Shown: positions 10,901 through 25,900 of the stretch, in pieces | Position numbering within the stretch: position 1 is the first letter of the stretch | Layout of the letters: every line of letters begins with the position of its first letter | Origin: Lingula anatina | Lineage: Eukaryota; Brachiopoda; Lingulata; Lingulida; Lingulidae | NCBI RefSeq assembly: GCF_001039355.2 | Contig: NW_019775752.1 | Coordinates: 1-64,000 of the forward strand | DNA: 64,000 nucleotides | Direction: 5' to 3' | Position numbers and translations under genes: made by a program | The notes under the pieces: model-generated | Seen by the model: only the letters and a program-made list of their open reading frames with translations | What the model was told of the DNA's origin: nothing | The model's database searches: none

Positions 10901-13900
10901 ACCGGAACCGTCTCAATGATGGTGGTAACAAAGTTGTCCTCGGTGAAGATGGGATCATTGTCATTGACATCTGTCAGTTGAATGTACACCTAGGGGCAAA
11001 TTCAATATCACAATTGAAGTATAATGTGACATGCAATTTTTGAAATTCCTCTTGTAAACATAAAAGTTCACCATCAAAGATTATATTTTGAACAAAAGAT
11101 AAGAGAATGAGAATATGAGAATGACATCTCACTCAATCTTATAAAAAGTTAATGTATGACAAATGGCAGAGGAGAGAGACAAATTAATTTTTTTACATTA
11201 TCTTGCTTTACATAACCAACAAACAACTACCTTTCTTTTCTTTCATAAAACAGGTAAAATCTAGTTCCATTTAATGTACTTACCGGTGCAGAGGTTGATC
11301 TTCTGACATTAGCATTTCTGGGGTCCGGGCTGTCTGTAGCCTGTGCAATAACAACAATAAGACCATTCTGTGTGTTTTCTTTATCCTCACGATCCAACAC
11401 TGCACCACGACGGACACGTACTATCCCCTTGAAAATTGAAAAAAAAATTCCAATAACATGTTAGGATTAACCTGTGGATTCTTACAACCACTTTTATTTC
11501 TACACTTTAAAGCATTGCAGTACAATAATTTTAAAATGTTATGTAAATAACAAACAAACAAATAATATCAGAGGCTAACATTCACTTTTCCATGCCAAAA
11601 AGAAAGCTTTAAAGGCAGACTAAATTACTGTGCAATTATTATTTTCATGTCTCAAATTCTTTAAAGAGGTGTATGAACATGACAATTAAAAATTATGATC
11701 TATATGATTAAAATAGCTGGGGGGCATATACCTAATAAATAACTTAACTATTTCATATGTATGTATTGATTTGAAGATTTTAAAAGCTACTCTTACCGAT
11801 ACAGGATCTACAATAAATCTGTTTTGAGGTTCATTGATGCTGTATCTGATCTGACCAAAGTCTCCAAGATCAGCATCATCAGCTGACAAGGTCAGAACTG
11901 GAGTGTCTCCCGGGGAATTCTCAGTCAGATTGGCTACATAGCTTTCCTTTTAAATAAAATTTTTAATATATACATAGAAAAAAAAAGAAGTTTATCTGGG
12001 GAATAACTAATTTAGGATACACCAGCAAAAAATTAACATTTTCATGATATGATAACTGTGGCACAACAAGTAACCAGATTAGCATAGTTCTAAATAAACT
12101 AAAAATAAAATTATAAGACTTGAACAAATAAGACATTTTCAGTGACCATCCTTCCACATACTGAAATGTACGTGTTTTAAGGGTAAATTAAATGCATGAT
12201 TTTTTGTAAGTTTGAAAAGGCAAACAAAGGAAACACTAAGATTTTGAAGTAACAGTAAGCAGCTCAATTACCTTATTAAAGATAGGTTTGTTGTCATTAA
12301 TGTTGACAACTTTTACATGGACTGTAGCAGCGCTATTCAACTGCGGTTCTCCATTATCAAAAGCCTGTACTGCAAACCTGGTTTGTTGTATGCTCTCATA
12401 GTCTAACCTTGTGGTCAATGTTACTTCACCTGAAAAAATATGAAATCAAATAATCATCTACAATATGATAACAAAATAGTAAACATTAGAAAGTGCCTTT
12501 CAGTTTATTTCACATCTGTAAATGAAAAAAACCTCATGTAATGTAATTTTAGAAATCAAACTCTATCATAAAATGATATAATATCCACCACCAAATTCAA
12601 CTCAAATTCAGTCCACAAGACACTGGTCAAGCAGAAAACATGTTTACCAGAGAGAGCATCCACAGCGAACAGTTGGTCAGGATCCTCTACCAGTTTATAC
12701 TCTGAGATCTGTCCATCAGGATCTGTAGCCTGCAGTGTCATCACATAACTGTCTGTCTCTTCTCTGACGTTGATGTTGTACACTGGGTTAGTTGAGGTCC
12801 AAGGTGCCACAAACACTGGAGGTTTATCATTGACATCTAACAGCTCAATCCTTAGAATACCTTGAAATCAAAGAAATAATATTGAGATTGATAACAGGAT
12901 TTTTGGTACAAAGCTGATGGTATTTATGTTAAAGAGAAAAAATATCTTCATTTTGATACATGTTTTTCTCTATATTCTCATATAATTAAAATATACTTTT
13001 CTAAGAAAAGCAACGGGAAAATATAAATTCTGATGTGTTAAATAGATAAACATCATAATATTAACTTCAATGAAGATAAAGCAAAATAATACAGATTATG
13101 TCTTTTGCAGTTTTGACAGATCTTCAGTTCAAGTAATGCATGGTTTTACCTTGGCCAATCTGTGGAGTACTTGCAGAAATATCTCTTGCTTGTACAGTAA
13201 ACACAAAGTCCTTTACTTCATCGCGATTCAGTGGTCTAGCCACACGAACAACACCATCTCTAGGATCTATACTAAACAAATTCTGCAAAAAGAAATAAAG
13301 CTCATGTTGTAGAAAATGGTCAAGATACTGTTACTGATCAGCTATAGTACTTAATGTAAGTATCAATATCAGATATGTGATAAATTAACCAGCGAAAATC
13401 AAATTAGCTGTCTGACAAGAAAAATATAGTTAAACCTGCATGTTTGTGTGTGAATAAATGTCTAAATTTGTGAGAGAGTAGGTCTGTCTATGCTATAATA
13501 CTTGTGAAGAATTCAAGCTTACTGTAAAGTCATAGACATTGGGATCTACATCCTGTCCTTGGACATTGGAAGCAGTGATTGGTTGTACAAAGGAATATTG
13601 AAGATTAGCATTCAAATCAGGGTCTTCTGCTGTCATTTGTATCACTGTTTCTCCCACTGGCTTATCTTAAAAAGCAAAAGAAACATTGGTGTTTATTTAT
13701 TTTCTATATTTTCACTGAAGCCTAATTCTCTGTTCCCTCTATTAAAAATATCTCTATTTATAATGTGAGCCATTATGAAGCCATCTCTAAATTTTGCCAC
13801 ATTTGATCATTTTATGTTTAAATAAATGTTTAAATGTGAAATGAAAATAATCATAACTTACTCTCAAATATGGAGATGGCCTTAGACTGTGGTCTGAACC

Positions 13901-16900
13901 TTGGATTTTTGTTGTTCTTGTCCAAAATGTCAATAATTACAAAAGCGGTAGAACTTTGTTTTGGATTGCCATCATCTGAAGCAGTGATCTGGAATACAAA
14001 AGAAAAATATAAACACGTGAAAAAAATGCATAGATCTAACTAAGTGATATGCATTGCAAATAATACAAAAGTCGGGCACACTTGTGCATTTCTACATGTA
14101 TCAATACAAATATAGCTATAAATATAATTAAAAAATGAAAACAATACTGCCAATCCTGAGCTATTTGTTTCACGTCACATTTAATCAACAATCACTTTGA
14201 GAAAAGAAGTAACATGTCAAATATGAATTTCTGTTTGAGAGACATTTTATGTTCTATGCTTGCCTTCNCTGTGTCTGTACATAAAAATCGTGAGAGAGGT
14301 TTGATGATGTAACATTGCAACTTTTCATTGTTTTTTTGTCTGAAGGCAACTATGAATATCATATTCAATTGCACCAAAGTCTTATCCATTTAAATAAATC
14401 AATAATACTCTAATAATTGCAAACCTGAGCTCAGTTCATGTTTATATCAGCAATATGAAAAAAAAATTACCATTTGGTGCATCATTTCCAAAATTGTAAG
14501 TCACTCTAGCATTTTCTCCCAAGTCCTTATCATTTGCAGAGATTTGAAAGATAAATGCATTGACTGGAACTGTCTCAATAATGGTGGTAACAAAGTTGTC
14601 CTCAGTGAAGATGGGATCATTGTCATTGACGTCTGTCAGTTGAATGTACACCTAGGAGCAGATTCAATATCACTTAAGTAACTGAAGTACAGTGTATAGT
14701 GTGACATGCAATTTTTGAAATTCCTCTTGTAAACATAAAAGGTCACCATCAAAGATTATATTATGAACAAAAGATATGTGAATGAGAACATGAGAATGAC
14801 ATCTCACTCAATCTTATAAAAAGTTAAAATACGAAAAATGGCAGAGAAGAGACAAATTAATTTTTTTTACATTATCTTGCTTTAAATAATCAACAAACAA
14901 CTACCTTTCTTTTCTTTCATAAAACAGGAACAATCTAGCTCTATTTAATGTACTTACTGGTGCAGAGGTTGATCTTCTGACATTAGCATTTCTGGGGTCC
15001 GGGCTGTCTGTAGCCTGTGCAATAACAACAATAAGGCCATTCTGTGTGTTTTCTTTATCTTCACGATCCAACACTGCACCACGACGGACACGTACTATCC
15101 CCTTGAAAATAAAAAAAATTCAAATAGCATGTTAGGATTAATCTGTGGAGTCTTACAGCCACTTTTATTTCTACACTTTAAAGCATTGCAGTACAATAAT
15201 TTTAAAATGTTATACAAATAATATCAGAGGCTAACATTCACTTTTCCATGGCAAAAATAAAGCTTTAAAGGCAGACTAAATAACTGTGCAATCGTTATTT
15301 TCATGTCTCAAATGCTTTGAAGAGGTGTATGAACATAGCAATTAAAATTATGATCTATATGATTAAAATGACTGGGAGGGGGGGAGGCATATACCTAACA
15401 TATATCTTAACTATTTTACATGTACTGATTTGAAGATTTTAAAAGCTACTCTTACCGACACGGGATCTACAATAAATCTGTTTTGTGGTTCGTTGATGCT
15501 GTATCTGATCTGACCAAAGTCTCCAAGATCAGCATCATCAGCTGACAAGGTCAGAACTGGAGTGTCTCCTGGGGAATTCTCAGTCAGATTGGCTACATAG
15601 CTTTCCTTTAAAATAAATTTTTAAATATATACACAGAAAAAAAGAAGTTTATCTGGGGAACGACTAATTTAGGATACACCAGTGAAAAATAAACAATTTC
15701 ATGATAAGTAATGATAACTGTGGCACAACAAGTAACCAGATTGGCATAGTTCTAAATAAACTAAAAATAAAATTATAAGACTTGAAGAAATAAGTCATTT
15801 TCAATGACCATCCTTACACATACTAAAATGTACATGTGTTTTTAGGGTAAATTTAAAGCATGATGTTTTGTAAGTATGAAAAGGCAAACAAAGGAAACAC
15901 TAAGATTTTCAAGTAACAGAAAGCAGCTCAATTACCTTATTAAAGATAGGTTTGTTGTCATTAATGTTAACAACTTTTACATGGACTGTAGCAGTGCTAT
16001 TCAACTGCGGTTCTCCATTATCAAAAGCCTGTACAGCAAACCTGGTTTGTTGTATGCTCTCATAGTCTAACCTTGTGGTCAATGTTACTTCACCTGAAAA
16101 AAATATGAAATCAAATAATCATCTACAATATGAGAACAAAATAGAAAACATTAGAAAGTGCCTTTCAGTTTATTTCACATCTGTATTTATGAAAAAAAAC
16201 CTCATTTAATGCAATTTTAGAAATCAATCTATATTATAAAATTATATATCCACCACCAAATTCAACTCAAATAAAGTCTACAAGACACTGGTCAAGCAGA
16301 AAACATGTTTACCAGAGAGAGCATCCACAGCGAACAGTTGGTCAGGATCCTCTACCAGTTTATACTCTGAGATCTGTCCATCAGGATCTGTAGCCTGCAG
16401 TGTCATCACATAACTGTCCGTCTCTTCCCTGACGTTGATGTTGTACACTGGGTTAGTTGAGGTCCAAGGTGCCACAAACACTGGAGGCTTATCATTGACA
16501 TCTAACAGCTCAATCCTTAGAATACCTTGAAATCAAAGAAACATTATACTGAGATCAATAACAGGATTTTTGGTACAAAGCTGATGGTATTTAAGTTAAA
16601 GAGAAAAAAATATCTTCATTTTAACACATTTTTCTCTATATTCTCATATAATTAAAATACACTTTTCTAAGAAGAGCAACGGGAAAATATGAATTCTGAT
16701 GTGTTAAATAGATAAACATCATAATATTAACTTCAATGAAGATAAAGCAAAATAATACAGATTATGTCATTTGCAGTTTTGACAGATCTTCAGTTCAAGT
16801 AATTCATGGTTTTACCTTGGCCAATCTGTGGAGTACTTGCAGAAATATCTCTCGCTTGTACAGTAAACACAAAGTCCTTTACTTCATCGCGATTCAGTGG

Positions 16901-19900
16901 TCTAGCCACACGAACAACACCATCCCTAGGATCTATACTAAACAAATTCTGCAAAAAGAAATAAAGCTCATGCTGTAGAAAATGGTCAAGATACTGGCAA
17001 TTCTTACTGATCAGCAATAATACTTAATGTAAGTATCAATATCAGATATGTGATCAATTAACCAGTGAAAATCAAATTAGCTGTCTGACAAGAAAAATAT
17101 AGTTAAACCTGCATGTTTGTGTGTAAATAAAAGTCCGAATTTTTGAAAGGGTAGGTCATTTTGTGCTAAAGTACTTGTGAAGAACTCAAGCTTACTGTAA
17201 AGTCATAGACATTGGGATCTACATCCTGTCCTTGGACATTGGAAGCAGTGATTGGTTGTACAAAGGAATATTGAAGATTAGCATTCAAATCAGGGTCTTC
17301 TGCTGTCATTTGTATCACTGTTTCTCCCACTGGCTTATCTTAAAAAGCAAAAGAAACATTGGTGTTTATTTATTTTCTATATTTTTACTGAAGCCTAATT
17401 CTCTGTTCCCTCTATTAAAAATATCTCTATTTATAATGTGAGCCATTATGAAGCCATTTCTAAATTTTGCCACATTTGATCATTTTATGTTTAAATAAAT
17501 GTTTAAATGTGAAATGAAAATAATCATAACTTACTCTCAAATATGGAGATGGCCTTAGACTGTGGTCTAAACCTTGGATTTTTGTTGTTCTTGTCCAAAA
17601 TGTCAATAATTACAAAAGCGGTAGAACTTTGTTTTGGATTGCCATCATCTGAAGCAGTGATCTGGAATACAAAAGAAAAATATAAACATGTGAAAAAAAA
17701 TGCATAGATCTAACTAAGTGATATGCATTGCAAATAATACAAAAGTCAGGCACACTTTTCTACATGTATCAATACAAATATAGCTATAAATATAATTAAA
17801 AAATGACAACAATACTGCCAATCCCGAGCTATTTGTTTCACATCACATTTGATCAACAATCACTTTGAGAAAGGAAGTAACATGTCAAATATGAATTTCT
17901 GTTTGAGAGACATTTTATGTTCTATGCTTGCCTACTTATTTAGTTGATTTACTCAGTTTTAAGGTAGAGAGTCATCCATGTAAACTCACTGTCAGGTTAT
18001 ATTGCTTTGTCCTGTCATAATCAAATCTTGCCCTTGATGCCACTAGTATGGTGCCATTACTGGGATCAACATTAAACTTGTCTGAAGGCCCAGCGGTCAT
18101 CTCAAATGTTATTTCAGCATTCCGGCCACCATCTTGATCTATGGCCAGGACTTGGAGAACAGCAGTTCCTAGAAATGTTTCATATGTGCATTAAGAAATA
18201 ATCCAGTGAAAAACAGTAAATGTTATTGAATAGAATCAATAATACTAATGTTATGGACTAGAATAACTAAAAATGCAATAAATTGTTAATTTACAACATC
18301 ACTAAATCTTTACACTAAACCAACAGAAAGCTTGAACAAGTAAAATTCTAGAAAAATAATATGACTGTTAAATTAAAAAAAAAAAAAGCTCTTGCAAATG
18401 TAATATACCTGGTGGTGTAGTCTCATCAATTGAAGTTCTATATCTACTGTCTGGTCTAAACTCTGGGGCATGGTTGTTGATGTCCTGTAGAATAAAGAAT
18501 TCATAAATATATTGCACTGTGTACACTGTGTATTACTATTACAGTAAGTATACTGGAAATTTGATAACAGGCATTTATATATGTGGCAAGTTTGCAATAT
18601 TTTGAAAACTAGTATTAATACTTTCGTTGTTGTTAAAATATTTGTTAAAAGGGTGAACTTAATTGCGGGTAGTACAGTATTAGTAGGCTGTATTGTTCCT
18701 TTTCCANNNNNNNNNNNNNNNNNNNNNNNNNNNNNNNNNNNNNNNNNNNNNNNNNNNNNNNNNNNNNNNNNNNNNNNNNNNNNNNNNNNNNNNNNNNNNN
18801 NNNNNNNNNNNNNNNNNNNNNNNNNNNNNNNNNNNNNNNNNNNNNNNNNNNNNNNNNNNNNNNNNNNNNNNNNNNNNNNNNNNNNNNNNNNNNNNNNNNN
18901 NNNNNNNNNNNNNGAAGTAACATGTCAAATATGAATTTCTGTTTGAGAGACATTTTATGTTCTATGCTTGCCTTCTTATTTAGTTGATTTACTCAGTTTT
19001 AAGGTAGAGAGTCATCCATGTAAACTCACTGTCAGGTTATATTGCTTTGTCCTGTCATAATCAAATCTTGCCCTTGATGCCACTAGTATGGTGCCATTAC
19101 TGGGATCAACATTAAACTTGTCTGAAGGCCCAGCGGTCATCTCAAATGTTATTTCAGCATTCCGGCCACCATCTTGATCTATGGCCAGGACTTGGAGAAC
19201 AGCAGTTCCTAGAAATGTTTCATATGTGCATTAAGAAATAATCCAGTGAAAAACAGTAAATGTTATTGAATAGAATCAATAATACTAATGTTATGGACTA
19301 GAATAACTAAAAATGCAATAAATTGTTAATTTACAACATCACTAAATCTTTACACTAAACCAACAGAAAGCTTGAACAAGTAAAATTCTAGAAAAATAAT
19401 ATGACTGTTAAATTAAAAAAAAAAAAAGCTCTTGCAAATGTAATATACCTGGTGGTGTAGTCTCATCAATTGAAGTTCTATATCTACTGTCTGGTCTAAA
19501 CTCTGGGGCATGGTTGTTGATGTCCTGTAGAATAAATAATACATAACTATATTGCACTGTGTACACTGTGTATTACTATTACAGTAAGTATACTGGAAAT
19601 TTGATAATAGGCATTTATATATGTGGCAAGTTTGCAATATTTTGAAAACTAGTATTAATACTTTCGTTGTTGTTAAAATATTTGTTAAAAGGGTGAACTT
19701 AATTGCGGGTAGTACAGTATTAGTAGGCTGTATTGTTCCTTTTCCACTCCCTTTGGTCCTACTTACTAGAACTGTGATTTCCACATTTGCAGAACTGATA
19801 AAAGGTCCATTTTTAGCCTGCACAACAAAGCTGTACCTAAGTAAAGGAAAGAACAATACAATGTCACTGTTAAAGAGTCAACTTGTTATTATTCTTTATA

Positions 19901-22900
19901 GTCAACATGTGAAAAAGGCTACTGAGCAAAGCCGGAGCTGCTCTATTCTTCTGATACATGACATTAGAAGGTGAATAAGCAGGTAAAAGAATGACCAATC
20001 GAAGGCAAATCCTATTTTGTTGTTTGACAGAGTTTCAGGTGATGATTGAGCTCAAGAAAGCCAATGTTTAATTGTGATCCAAGTCTTACTTTGTTCCTTC
20101 ATCTCCACTTCTGGGGTCATATACCATGGGCCTTGTGCCTGTTATGTTACCAGTAACTCTGTCAATGGTGAATGGCAGTAAGTTGTCTGGGTTGACTAGA
20201 CTGTACTCTACATGGTTGTTGCCATTCAATGAACTGTCTCTGTCTCCTGCCTGTGGCAATGAAAAGAAAATCATGTTTCGACCATTTTTAGACAAAAGTG
20301 GCATATCTCAAATTCGGGTTTTAAACTCAGATGAAACTGATCCATTTATCAAAGTTTACTGATTAACTACAACTTCATGTACTAAGCTATCATAAATGTC
20401 AAGATTATATGATCTGCTCTTTTCAAAAATGATCTGACAATCCAAAAAATTCATAATTATCATTTTAATCTCAAAAATATCAAATTTGCATCTATTGACT
20501 TTACCTGAATAACCAATGGAGGATCAGGGTTCCTCTTTCCTTCTTCAATACTTGTCTTCCATTTCTGTTGTGTAAAAACGGGAGGGTTGTCATTTTCATC
20601 TAAGACAGTGACACGCAGACGTGAATTATCTGTGCGTGCCGTTGGTCCAATTCCCAGTTCGTCTGAAGCTTGAATCACAAGGTCATAGCTCTTTTCCCTT
20701 ATAGACTCATGGTCAATACAAGGGGCAACTCCTATTCTACCAGCACAGGGTGCTACCCGAATCAAGCCAGTAGAATTTTCTATGTAGAACCTAAAGTTGT
20801 AAAATTATTTAACATATCTATAATGGTTTCTTATCACTGATTTGTCAATTAAAAAATAAATTATAAATGCCCATACATTTTTTTAGAATTTCTTTTTAAT
20901 ACCTTTATTTTAACTACAAGTGAGTCAGAATAAAGATGTGTTTGGGAAAACAAACAATCAAATGGTTCTTGGTATTTTTCTTACAAGAACAGAGATTTTT
21001 AGTGATATAATACCTTTCACTGCCTACACCTTCTAGAGAATACCTCAGTCCTTGCTGACCAAATATACCACTATCAATATCCCTAGCCTAAAATATATAA
21101 AATCAAAAATATAACTCCATAACTTAATGATAGGATTTACAAGGAAAACAATCAGAAAAAACAGTTCTTTGCCAAAGATAGATCACCTCACTAATATTTA
21201 AACTAAATAATTTAAATGTATACAGCATCATAATTACAATATTACCAGAAACACAAAGGAAAGCAAAACATACTGTGACATCAATGACAATGTCATTAGG
21301 TGCAGCCAGCTCGGACAGCTCAGCAGTATAAGAGGTTCTGTCAAACACTGGGTCATTGTCATTGACATCTCTGACTGTCACATGTACTGTGGCAGTGGAT
21401 GACTGTCTGGTCGTTGTATACAGCTCAGCAGCTAGTACCTAGAAAGACAAAACAAAAACATAACTCTTCCAGTCCCATTTCAACTTGACAGAACAGTGAA
21501 AAATCAATTATGAGGAGTATAAAATCAAAACAGATATATATTTAGAACAGATATAATACATGTATGAATTTTAATGGATACCAATTTCAAGTCAAATGAC
21601 TACACACATAATGTGTGTAACTCTGGAACACAGCATGCAGACCTTGATTTTTTTAATTTGAAGGTGGATCCCCATTCCAACAAAAATGATTAAGTATGTA
21701 ACATGCAAAAGTATGGTTTGGAATTACACAAAGAAAAAGTACATTAAATGTCCTGTTCAATGCAAATATATTTTCTTAAATTAACATAGTATATCAAATG
21801 CACATCAAATCTTTAATACCTCTTGATATGTATCTAAATTTAAACAGATTTAAAAAAAGTGTTTGCTGTGGTCAGTGTGCATGTAAGTGCATGAATGCAT
21901 TTGTGCACATACAGGGTATGTCAATAAAGGACCATTCCACAGTATTTTTCCCACCTGTTTAATCTTAAACCTGCCTTTCTGTCACTTTTGTTCTTACCAC
22001 TTTTATTTCAGGATATTGTAAATATTACATACATTAACACCTTCTCTATTTTTAAGTGTATCAAGAGATGTAAAAAAATAGCACAGGAAAGGATGTTGCA
22101 GGAGTGGAAATATAGTGGACTGAGCCTAAATGCATGAAATAATGTTAAAAGAGAGACAACAGTACTAAATAACTTACCTGAACAACTTCATTGTCATACA
22201 CAACAACCTTGAAAAAATATAGGGGAAGAAAAAGGGAGGTGAGGAAGGGAAAAAGCAGTGCAATGATACTGTATATATATGAGGTAAGTGAACAAAATAA
22301 AGGAGTACTTTTAAGGGCAAAATGTAAATTAAATAAATTGCAAACAACAAATTGCAAGCAGAAAGACACTTACTAATCTGTTTATCAAAAAGCCACTCAG
22401 TTATCATTTTTACTAAAATTATAATATAATTTTATTATTTATCTAAGAAACAATTCGAATTTCATGGGAAGTGAAAAAAAAATTAATGTGAAGAACTGTT
22501 GTATTATAATTTTCACACCATCACACTAAAATTGCAAACTGAATGGAAAAATACTATTTTAGAATACAGATATTCATACATTCAACTCAAGTTACTAAAA
22601 CTAAGTATCAATATTTAGGGTAGTGTATTTTTCACTGCAGGCACTCAAAACAATGTAGTGCTATAAAACTTAACTTTTAAAGAAATAAATCCTTTCTTAC
22701 CCTGAGAGTATAATCTTTGATTCCACGATCGTAATCAATAAGGTCAGTATTCTTGATTCGTAGAAAGCTCCCAACTTGTCCACTCTGTCCCTCGGCAATG
22801 TTTGGATCAATACTGAAGGTGTCCGTATGGTCCAACAATGTCACTTTGAAGTGGGCATTGCTGCCCTGTAATTAAGACAATGGATAAGGCATTTTAAAAG

Positions 22901-25900
22901 TGCTAATCTAAGAATATAAGGAATAGTCTTCATGAAGAAGTGGTATTTTAACTACTTTTTTTGTAGAAAAAATGCATTTAATACCTTCTTATATACTTTC
23001 AGATTGCTTTCAAATTTTCTAACAAATGTTTTATATAAGTCGCATTTTGCTTGTTTTTTCATCTCATAATATGTTCTAGATCCATTTCTGGTGATAAAGT
23101 AAAAAAAAAAAAAAAACGCCACTTTTCAAATTTGAAGAAATAAATTATTTTTAACATATAAGCTCAGCTAACAGCACTTTTACGTCAGAACTTTACCTGA
23201 TCAACATCGTTAACAGACATCACTAGGCCAGGGAGTGGGGAGTCATTAGGAATGTTCTCATCAATGTACACTGGATAATTGGCTTGAGAGAAAGTTGGTG
23301 CATTGTCATTGAGATCATTCACAGTAATGGTAATTTGGGTTGTAGCCGTGGTGAGAGGGTCATTTCCAAGGGTTCCATTTTCATACATCTCCTGGGCCTG
23401 AAATTATAAAAAAAAATGTTTCATTTATTTAATTTGCACATTTTAAAACAGAACAGAAAATATATTACATTAAGAACCAATATTTCTATTCATATATTGC
23501 ACACATCCAAGATTCGCAGAGAGAAAAAAATCACCTTTGTTCATTTATTGGTAACACCAAATACCTAATATTTTCATTTATTAAGTTACACTGATGGTTT
23601 TGTAAATAACTTATTCACACACCACAATGTTCCCCAGATTACCTTGACAATTATAGTTAATGTGCCATCCTGAAAGGAAGGATCTCTGTCTCTGTCAAAC
23701 ACTGTCTTGGTCCTTATTTCACCAGAAACTGGGTCAATTCTCAAATAATAAGTTGAATCTGAAAAAGCACCAATAAATGATTTGTTAGATTACTTGACAA
23801 GTAAATAGTTAAACAGATTATAGAATTGCAGATAATGACTTGTATTCCATTTGGTCTGTAATTATAAGAGTCATACAAAAAACAAAGAAAAAAATGTGAT
23901 GTTTGCTTGGTTATGACATAATCACATACAAGATATTTTTCATATCCAAACAGGTGCCCTTACTTCTGTCAGATAATTCTGGTACTATGGAATATCTTAT
24001 CTCTCTTGGAATTCCACGATCTCCATCCTCAGCAAGTACAGTTTTGATCAGGTAGTTCTGAAAGAATAAACAGAGAGGCAATGTATACTGATGTGTAAAA
24101 TTTGAATTACAATTCAAATGCACAGAAAAAGTTGAAATACAACTATCGGAAAAACTCCTTCAATTGCTCAAAATAAATCAGCCTTTGAGCAAGATTTGAA
24201 TGCCCTACTGCCAAAGTATTCAATATAGTTTGCGCTTGCTATCACATCAAGTGACCTCCATAAATGGCTACTCTCTGTAATAATCTCTTGAGAGAATATT
24301 ACAAAAAAAAACTTTTTAAAAAATCCATTTTTGGCCAAAATGAGCAGTTGTTATCCCTTTAATACTAAAGAAAAGAAAGGAAAATTACCACTGGCTGTTC
24401 CTCATCCATGACAGCAGTGGAGGTCCCAGTAAATATTGGAGGAGAATCCTGTACATCTTCCACTCTGACTATAATGGTCTGGATAAATGCATTTATACCA
24501 TCCTGCACGAAAAAAAAAGACAAAATCTCATAAAAAATTGATCATTTATAAGTTAAATGCTTTTGAAGAGTATTTTTATTGGCTTTATTTCATTAATATA
24601 TAAGGACTATAAGAACACTGACTTTACTTTTTAATTACAACTCACAGAAAGGAACTTTAAGGAACACAACTTACAAAAGCTTGCAGAGGTATCTGATATA
24701 TAGACTTCACTTCAAAATCTAGCTTCTGTTGCAGAACCATGTGACCCTTCCATAGCAAGTTATTTCCATCATCTTTCACCAACCTAATCATCTGGCAAGC
24801 TTCAGCATTCTGATAAAAATTGCATAATATAAGTTGATAATAGCTCATGTGGTGGTAATAGTCATAATAATGCAGTCTATCCAGAAACTTCATTTTTTTT
24901 TTTTGCAGGATATAAGCAGAATATCAAAAATATTGTTAAGAATGTTAAACATAGAGATGCAATAAACCAAAATGTAATATCAGTGCAGAAATACTTAGTG
25001 GGTTGGTAGTAAAACAAGACTGACAAGAGGCTACTAGGTAACACTAGATTGCTACATCTGAGTAAAGAGGACTGTAGTTTAAAACTTTTTTTCGAATATT
25101 TTATAAGTTTTACCTTTCATTTAAAGGATCATGTTAGTCTAGTTTTTGAACTAGGCTCAATCTTAGTATTCTTTGATAACTGGAAGTAAAAATATACCAG
25201 ACCCTTACCCTGTCAGCCATACATGTCACATCCACCCTCTGGTTCACTCCATCATTATCTGTTACTGTGATGTTTATGTTAGGCACCACAGACCCAACTG
25301 CAGCATCCTATGTTGCAAAATAAAGTTTAAATAATTGAAAAAATACTAGAAATGAAGATGATGATGATGAACAATAACAAAAGCTTGTTGTTCAATATTT
25401 AAAAAAATTTAAGTGACTATTTTAATTCTGATAGCATTTAAACGATGCCCTTCCAACCAAAAAAGGAACACTAAGGCCTTCCCCCATGTTAAAACTGCAC
25501 ACCTCATGTAGATAGCATGCTGTATCACAAATGTACACATATTCCATAGATGTACTAAATAATTCTTAAAGATCCCTAACCTCTATGTTCATGGTTGTAT
25601 GACACCAGAATGAAATTAATATTATAATTATTATTTTAATTCAAGCTATATTTTACCTCTGGCACATCAGTTGCATATGTACTCTGTGAAAACCTTGGTG
25701 CTTCATCATTCACATCAATAATGTTAACCTTCATGCTCCTCTCAATCTATGAAAATGAAATGATGAAAACCAATAACAAATATTTAAAGAAAAAACATCC
25801 AAAAATGATAGAATGACTTCTCATATAAATCATAAATGTGGGCCCTCCCTTTAAAAAATAACTTAAAGCCAAAACTAGTAATAATAAGAAAAAAGTACTC

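Larger units (their letters stand above)
10649..17932. repeat. 3.6-kb direct duplication inside the cadherin (10649-14266 and 14303-17932)
   Basis: Introns and exons are collinear between the two copies, with scattered substitutions and small indels, all along the unit. Copy 1 stops at 14266, right beside a single ambiguous base (n at 14267). About 35 nt of unmatched sequence then precede copy 2. This looks like two alleles laid end to end. Confidence 0.85.
17874..19746. repeat. About 833-bp direct duplication flanking a run of N (18707-18913)
   Basis: 17874-18706 and 18914-19746 are almost identical and separated by 207 N. Differences are few, for example around 18494-18508 versus 19534-19548. 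Both carry cadherin exons 19 and 20. This is what a gap between overlapping contig ends looks like. Confidence 0.85.

Noticed and set aside
14303-17932. A cluster of mutually exclusive alternative exons, as in Dscam-type genes
   Set aside because: Whole introns are duplicated as well as exons, the differences are almost all silent, and the unit spans eight exons in order. That fits alleles, not alternative exon arrays.
18581-18953. Open frames spanning the run of N
   Set aside because: They consist mostly of unknown bases and carry no evidence.
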